This document shows positions 60,327-64,000 of a stretch of DNA of 64,000 bases, in pieces. How positions within the stretch are numbered: the first letter of the stretch is position 1; every line of letters starts with the position of its first letter. Below the pieces are notes generated by a model. It saw only the letters and a program-made list of their open reading frames with translations. It was not told where the DNA came from and searched no databases. The stretch is from Streptococcus gallolyticus (lineage in GTDB: Bacteria > Bacillota > Bacilli > Lactobacillales > Streptococcaceae): assembly GCF_003337175.1 (NCBI RefSeq), contig NZ_NETH01000004.1, forward strand, positions 1 to 64,000, written 5' to 3'. Position numbers and translations under genes: made by a program.

Positions 60327-61803
60327 AATTAATCTCCCCTATTGCATTTTGAATATTCTTTTTATCTTCATCTGTTAATAAGGCACTTACAAGAATTGTC
60401 TTTACGTTTAACATTTCTTGCAAACGAACACTCGTGATAACCAATTGAATATCTGGATAATGTTGTAAAATGTCTTTGATATTTTGAGAAGATACGACTT
60501 TAACAATATCAAGATTTTGAAAAGCCGTTTCAATTTTCACTTTAAGCAGTTCTGAAATGCCAATTCCCGATGAACACATCACAACCGCTTTTATGGGGGT
60601 TAGGTTTAATTCTTTGAAACGAACAAAATATAAGGTCAAAAAGCCAATTTCATCAGCACTTAACATTGAAAAACCAAATTGTTCTGTCATCTCCAGAGAA
60701 ACTTTCTCTGTCTGATTAAAAATATCAGCATAACGGTCTTTAATATCATGCAACATCTTATTTTTGATATAAATTTTATTATCTAATCTTCTTAACAATG
60801 GACTGATATGGTTTGCCAAATCAATAAACATAGGAGATTGTTCATTGATTGATTCTGACTTTGTCATTTCCATCTCTTTAAAATAAAATTTTGTTACAGA
60901 AACAACACGCCTTGAAAATTCAATTTTTTGCTGATGTGTACTCAGTTGAAATCTTGACGAATACAAGTATTGATAGAGATAATTAATTTCTAAATCATCA
61001 ATGCTCCTTCCTAAACGATTCCCAATATCATTGATAATCTTTTGACTTTCTTTGAGAATTGCCTCATCGTAATCTGTCATCTTGATATCCACTACTTCTG
61101 CGTTAGCGATTTTACGACTAGAAAGTTTTAACCGTTCAAGCATAATGTAAAGATGAGAAAAAATATTAACATTGTATGGGTAAGGCATGCTTGCCTGTAA
61201 ATCCGTCTCAATTTGGTCAATTTCTTCCAAAATAATTTTAGCAAGCTCTAAATCAAAATGACTTTGGTTAGTAGTATTAGACAAATTGTCAATATCAATC
61301 ATGCTAAACGTTGGTACCAAATCCGCTAATGCTCTACGAATATCCAATTCTGAACCTGTTATAAAAATATTGCCTGTCCTGGTTGAGATTTTTAAATGAA
61401 AGGGATTGAGTCGCTTTTGAATCTCGATTTTATCTTTCATAATAACGGAATCACTGACATAATACTCTTGTGCTAAGTCATATATAAGTAATTTTTTAGG
61501 TGATATCGTTAACAATCTCTCTAAAATGTGAAGTTGCCTACTCGCTGGTGTAAAATCATTTTGCTTAGCATTGATTAAAGTAGCATAATTTTTAAGTCTA
61601 TTAAGTTTAAAACCACGTCCTCTCTTTTTTATGATAAGTTCATCAGGAAAATAGGTTTGATTGATTTCCTTTACCAGACGATAAACCGTTTTTTCAGACA
61701 ACTTCAATTGTCCAGATAACGACTTTGCCGTCAGATAATCTGACTGCTGTTCTAATATGCTCAGTAAGCGATCAAATTGTAATTGCTTTTTAGTCATCTT
61801 CAT
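60316..61803 (-). CDS. PRD-containing transcriptional regulator (BglG/MtlR family)
   Basis: 495 residues: N-terminal helix-turn-helix (about 5-60), second HTH-like part (about 85-150), two PTS-regulation domains (about 190-395) and a C-terminal EIIB-like domain with cysteine in VVMCSSGIGISELL. It lacks the C-terminal EIIA domain of full LicR/MtlR regulators. A second ATG two codons on (61797) is better spaced from AAAGGA and may be the true start. Expected to activate the downstream PTS operon according to sugar supply. Confidence 0.88.
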   Translation of the reverse strand: MKMTKKQLQFDRLLSILEQQSDYLTAKSLSGQLKLSEKTVYRLVKEINQTYFPDELIIKKRGRGFKLNRLKNYATLINAKQNDFTPASRQLHILERLLTISPKKLLIYDLAQEYYVSDSVIMKDKIEIQKRLNPFHLKISTRTGNIFITGSELDIRRALADLVPTFSMIDIDNLSNTTNQSHFDLELAKIILEEIDQIETDLQASMPYPYNVNIFSHLYIMLERLKLSSRKIANAEVVDIKMTDYDEAILKESQKIINDIGNRLGRSIDDLEINYLYQYLYSSRFQLSTHQQKIEFSRRVVSVTKFYFKEMEMTKSESINEQSPMFIDLANHISPLLRRLDNKIYIKNKMLHDIKDRYADIFNQTEKVSLEMTEQFGFSMLSADEIGFLTLYFVRFKELNLTPIKAVVMCSSGIGISELLKVKIETAFQNLDIVKVVSSQNIKDILQHYPDIQLVITSVRLQEMLNVKTILVSALLTDEDKKNIQNAIGEINYGN

Positions 61804-61823
61804 TTTCCTTTCACACTTATTAT

Positions 61824-61878
61824 TGTATACGTTTTCTAATTCTAAAAACTCCTTTTAGTGTCCACTTCAAAATGGACA
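61824..61878 (-). promoter_or_regulatory. cre site and inverted repeat before the PRD regulator
   Basis: On the minus strand AGAAAACGTATACA (61837-61824) matches the relaxed cre consensus TGNAANCGNWNNCW at 13 of 14 positions. Further upstream TGTCCA-N8-TGGACA (61859-61878) is a perfect 6-bp dyad, possibly an operator. A -10-like TACAAT overlaps the end of the cre site. Confidence 0.5.
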
Positions 61879-61901
61879 TTTTTCTTTTGCAATAAACACA
61901 A

Positions 61902-61929
61902 AAATCCCAGTCACTATTAACTGGGATTT
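61902..61929 (-). terminator. Terminator after the DUF896 gene
   Basis: AAATCCCAG / CTGGGATTT, a 9-bp perfect stem with a 10-nt loop and a T-rich tail on the minus strand. Confidence 0.8.
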
Positions 61930-61935
61930 CCTATC

Positions 61936-62193
61936 TTACGAATTGGGGTCATCAAGGCTTCTGCCATGCAAGCCACGTTCACGTTGAAGTTGTTTTAATT
62001 TTTCTGGTGTCACATCATTGCCGTCTTCATCGACCAGCTTAATCCCTGCGATATGATGAAGCAATGAGCGACGATACCCTTCAATATACTCTTTGCGAAG
62101 CTCAGCTTGTTCAACTTTTTCAGCACCTGTCAAACCAACTGTTTTTTTCTTACGTGCAAGTTCATTAATGCGTTGAATCTTTTTGTCATTCAT
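61936..62193 (-). CDS. DUF896 family protein
   Basis: 85-residue YnzC/DUF896 protein: N-terminal helical pair ([27 protein letters not shown]) and a disordered tail ending in [13 protein letters not shown]. subtilis YnzC is linked to the SOS-regulated yneA operon; the role in streptococci is unknown. Follows glyS by 188 bp. ATG at 62193 is preferred over an in-frame TTG two codons upstream. Confidence 0.9.
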   Translation of the reverse strand: MNDKKIQRINELARKKKTVGLTGAEKVEQAELRKEYIEGYRRSLLHHIAGIKLVDEDGNDVTPEKLKQLQRERGLHGRSLDDPNS

Positions 62194-62381
62194 GAGCAAG
62201 ACTTACCAGACGTCTAAAATCCATAGATTCTACACGCTTTTTCCTTTCTTATCGTTTACTAAATCAGAAAATCAATCAGCTATTACGGCCTCTAAAATGA
62301 CAAGGCTAACTTAGCAGTCATAGTAGTCATTAGCAAAATTTTAGCCAACTGTGTCAGGAGCGACAAGCGAAATGCCACTTC

Positions 62382-64000
62382 TCATTTGGTAGTCAATTTG
62401 TTAAATGCTGCTAGGCTGCTAGCTTTTGCAGTCAATTCTGCAAGGATAGCCAAGCGATTAGTTTTAACAGCTTCATTATCCACCATTACCATTGTATTGT
62501 CAAAGAATTTGTCGATAACTGGGCTTAAAGCGAATAATTGTGCCAATTTATCACTAGCACTACCTGACAAGTTCAATTCTGCTGCAGCTTGTGCCAAAGC
62601 TTTTTCGTCATCATTTTCAAACAAGCTGGCATCCACAGCTAGGTCAGCTGGTGCTTTTTCAGCAAGATTGAAGACACGTGAAAGGCTTTCAACGGCGGCT
62701 TTATAATCAGCAGCTTTGCTTGCTTCAACAAGAGCATCAGCAGCTTCAAGCATTTCAGCCACAACAAAATTTGAACCAGCAAGAACAGCTTCTTTAATAT
62801 CTTTAGTAGCTTGACGGCTCATCATTTTTTCAACACGCGCACGGATGAAATCCATAACCTCTGCTTTGTGTCCATAAGTCAAGCTATCAAATGACAAGGC
62901 GTAAAGGTTGTCAATCAATTCATCCATTGGAATGTTCAAACCAAAGGCATCCATGATACGAACAACACCAGCAGTTGCACGACGAAGAGCATATGGGTCA
63001 TTTGAACCTGATGGAATCAAGCCAACTGAGAAGAATGACAAGATAGTATCCAATTTATCAGCAAGTGCCAAAAGAGCACCAACTTTAGTTTCTGGCAGGG
63101 CTCCGTCAGCTGAGTTTGGAAGGTAGTGTTCACGAATAGCTGTTGCTACTGCGGCATCTTCGCCTGCAAGAAGGGCATATTTTTCACCCATGATACCTTG
63201 CAATTCATCAAATTCACCAACCATACCCGTCAATAAGTCGAATTTATAAATTTCAGCAGCACGAAGAAGAGCTTTGCTTTCTTCGGCAGAAGCGCCAGCT
63301 TTTTCGGCAAGGTAAGCTGCAATGACTTTACTGCGTTTCATGTGTTCAGAAAGTGAACCGATTTTTTCGTGGAAGGTAACCTTGTCAAGTTTTGCCACAA
63401 GGTCAGCAATATTAAGTTTTTGGTCTTCACGCCAGAAGAATTCACCGTCTTCCAAACGAGCCACGAGCACTTTTTCATTACCTTTAATGACATTTTCAAG
63501 GTAGTCAGCATTACCGTTACGAACTGAGATGAAGTTTGGCATTAATTTACCAGCTTGGTCACGGACAACAAAGTAACGTTGGTGGTTTTTCATTGATGTG
63601 ACAAGCACTTCTTCTGGTACTTCAAGATATTTCGGATCAAAGCTTCCCATGAAAGCAGTTGGGTATTCAACCAAGTTAAGGACTTCGTTAAGCAATTCGT
63701 CATCGATTTCAACTTGGACGTTTTGTACTTTTTCAATGTCTTTGATTTGGTTAACAATCATGTCTTGACGTTCTTTAGCGTCGGCGATAACAAAGACTCT
63801 ACGCAAATCTTCCTCGTATGAATCAGCGCTAGCAATTTCTGTTTCATGACCAAGGAAACGGTGTCCACGGCTAAGGCGACCTGAATGAATATCCAAGAAA
63901 TCAAGGTCAAGAGCTTCATCATCAAGAAGAACAGTCAATGTGTGAACAGGACGGATGTATTCAAATGTGTTATTTGCCCAGTGCATGTTTACTGGGAAAG
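62382..64000 (-). CDS. glyS: Glycyl-tRNA synthetase beta subunit (partial)
   Basis: About 539 C-terminal residues; the frame stays open to the right edge, so the N-terminus lies outside. It is the class II tetrameric GlyRS beta chain that binds t[31 protein letters not shown] and [28 protein letters not shown] are typical, with the C-terminal anticodon-binding helices at the end. glyQ is expected just beyond the window. Confidence 0.96.
   Translation of the reverse strand, partial: FPVNMHWANNTFEYIRPVHTLTVLLDDEALDLDFLDIHSGRLSRGHRFLGHETEIASADSYEEDLRRVFVIADAKERQDMIVNQIKDIEKVQNVQVEIDDELLNEVLNLVEYPTAFMGSFDPKYLEVPEEVLVTSMKNHQRYFVVRDQAGKLMPNFISVRNGNADYLENVIKGNEKVLVARLEDGEFFWREDQKLNIADLVAKLDKVTFHEKIGSLSEHMKRSKVIAAYLAEKAGASAEESKALLRAAEIYKFDLLTGMVGEFDELQGIMGEKYALLAGEDAAVATAIREHYLPNSADGALPETKVGALLALADKLDTILSFFSVGLIPSGSNDPYALRRATAGVVRIMDAFGLNIPMDELIDNLYALSFDSLTYGHKAEVMDFIRARVEKMMSRQATKDIKEAVLAGSNFVVAEMLEAADALVEASKAADYKAAVESLSRVFNLAEKAPADLAVDASLFENDDEKALAQAAAELNLSGSASDKLAQLFALSPVIDKFFDNTMVMVDNEAVKTNRLAILAELTAKASSLAAFNKLTTK

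Overview
The window looks like chromosomal DNA of a Streptococcus, most likely of the S. bovis/equinus complex (gallolyticus, infantarius, equinus or lutetiensis). This rests on remembered gene order and protein similarity; no search was run. The DNA is AT-rich, Shine-Dalgarno sites are strong and nearly every gene is a known streptococcal housekeeping gene. No transposase, integrase, phage gene, CRISPR array or tRNA was seen. Two genes are cut by the window edges: the 16S rRNA on the left and glyS on the right.

Left part (1-9.3 kb): the 5' end of a 16S rRNA gene with a tandem promoter leader, then hpf, the late-competence pair comFA-comFC with a SigX (cin) box, a divergent YigZ-family gene and cysK. 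After a shared terminator come cvfD, a HAD-phosphatase/cyclophilin fusion and liaR-liaS-liaF, all on the minus strand. From 9.3 to 17.8 kb the minus strand carries gmk, rpoZ, priA, fmt, rsmB, phpP and stkP. This links translation and replication restart to PASTA-kinase signalling, with the Lia envelope-stress system immediately downstream. rny, luxS and butA follow.

Middle part (21-45 kb): a cell-division and wall block (mapZ, rlmL, rnpB, gpsB, ypsA, recU, pbp1A), pepC, the NAD salvage pair pncB-nadE behind a long leader, trxB with an unannotated 48-codon ORF behind it, a DUF4059 gene, a polar amino-acid ABC transporter, cshB, the dcw genes mraY-pbp2X-ftsL-rsmH, and proBA.

Right part (45-64 kb): accessory sugar metabolism. 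One cluster is a divergent beta-glucoside module (GH1 6-phospho-beta-glucosidase and an MFS protein on the minus strand; an RpiR regulator and a PTS EIIBCA on the plus strand). The other is a PRD regulator, two EIIA genes, EIIB, an UlaA-type EIIC, a transaldolase-like aldolase and a transketolase. A two-gene ABC exporter sits between them; a DUF896 gene and glyS close the window.

I found no clear undescribed defence or mobile system. The items most worth a second look are small: the ORF behind trxB, the structured-looking leader of pncB-nadE, a PRD regulator whose EIIA domain seems to have become a separate overlapping gene, a pentose-type PTS cluster of unknown substrate, and a matching 39-bp element on both sides of the rpiR gene.
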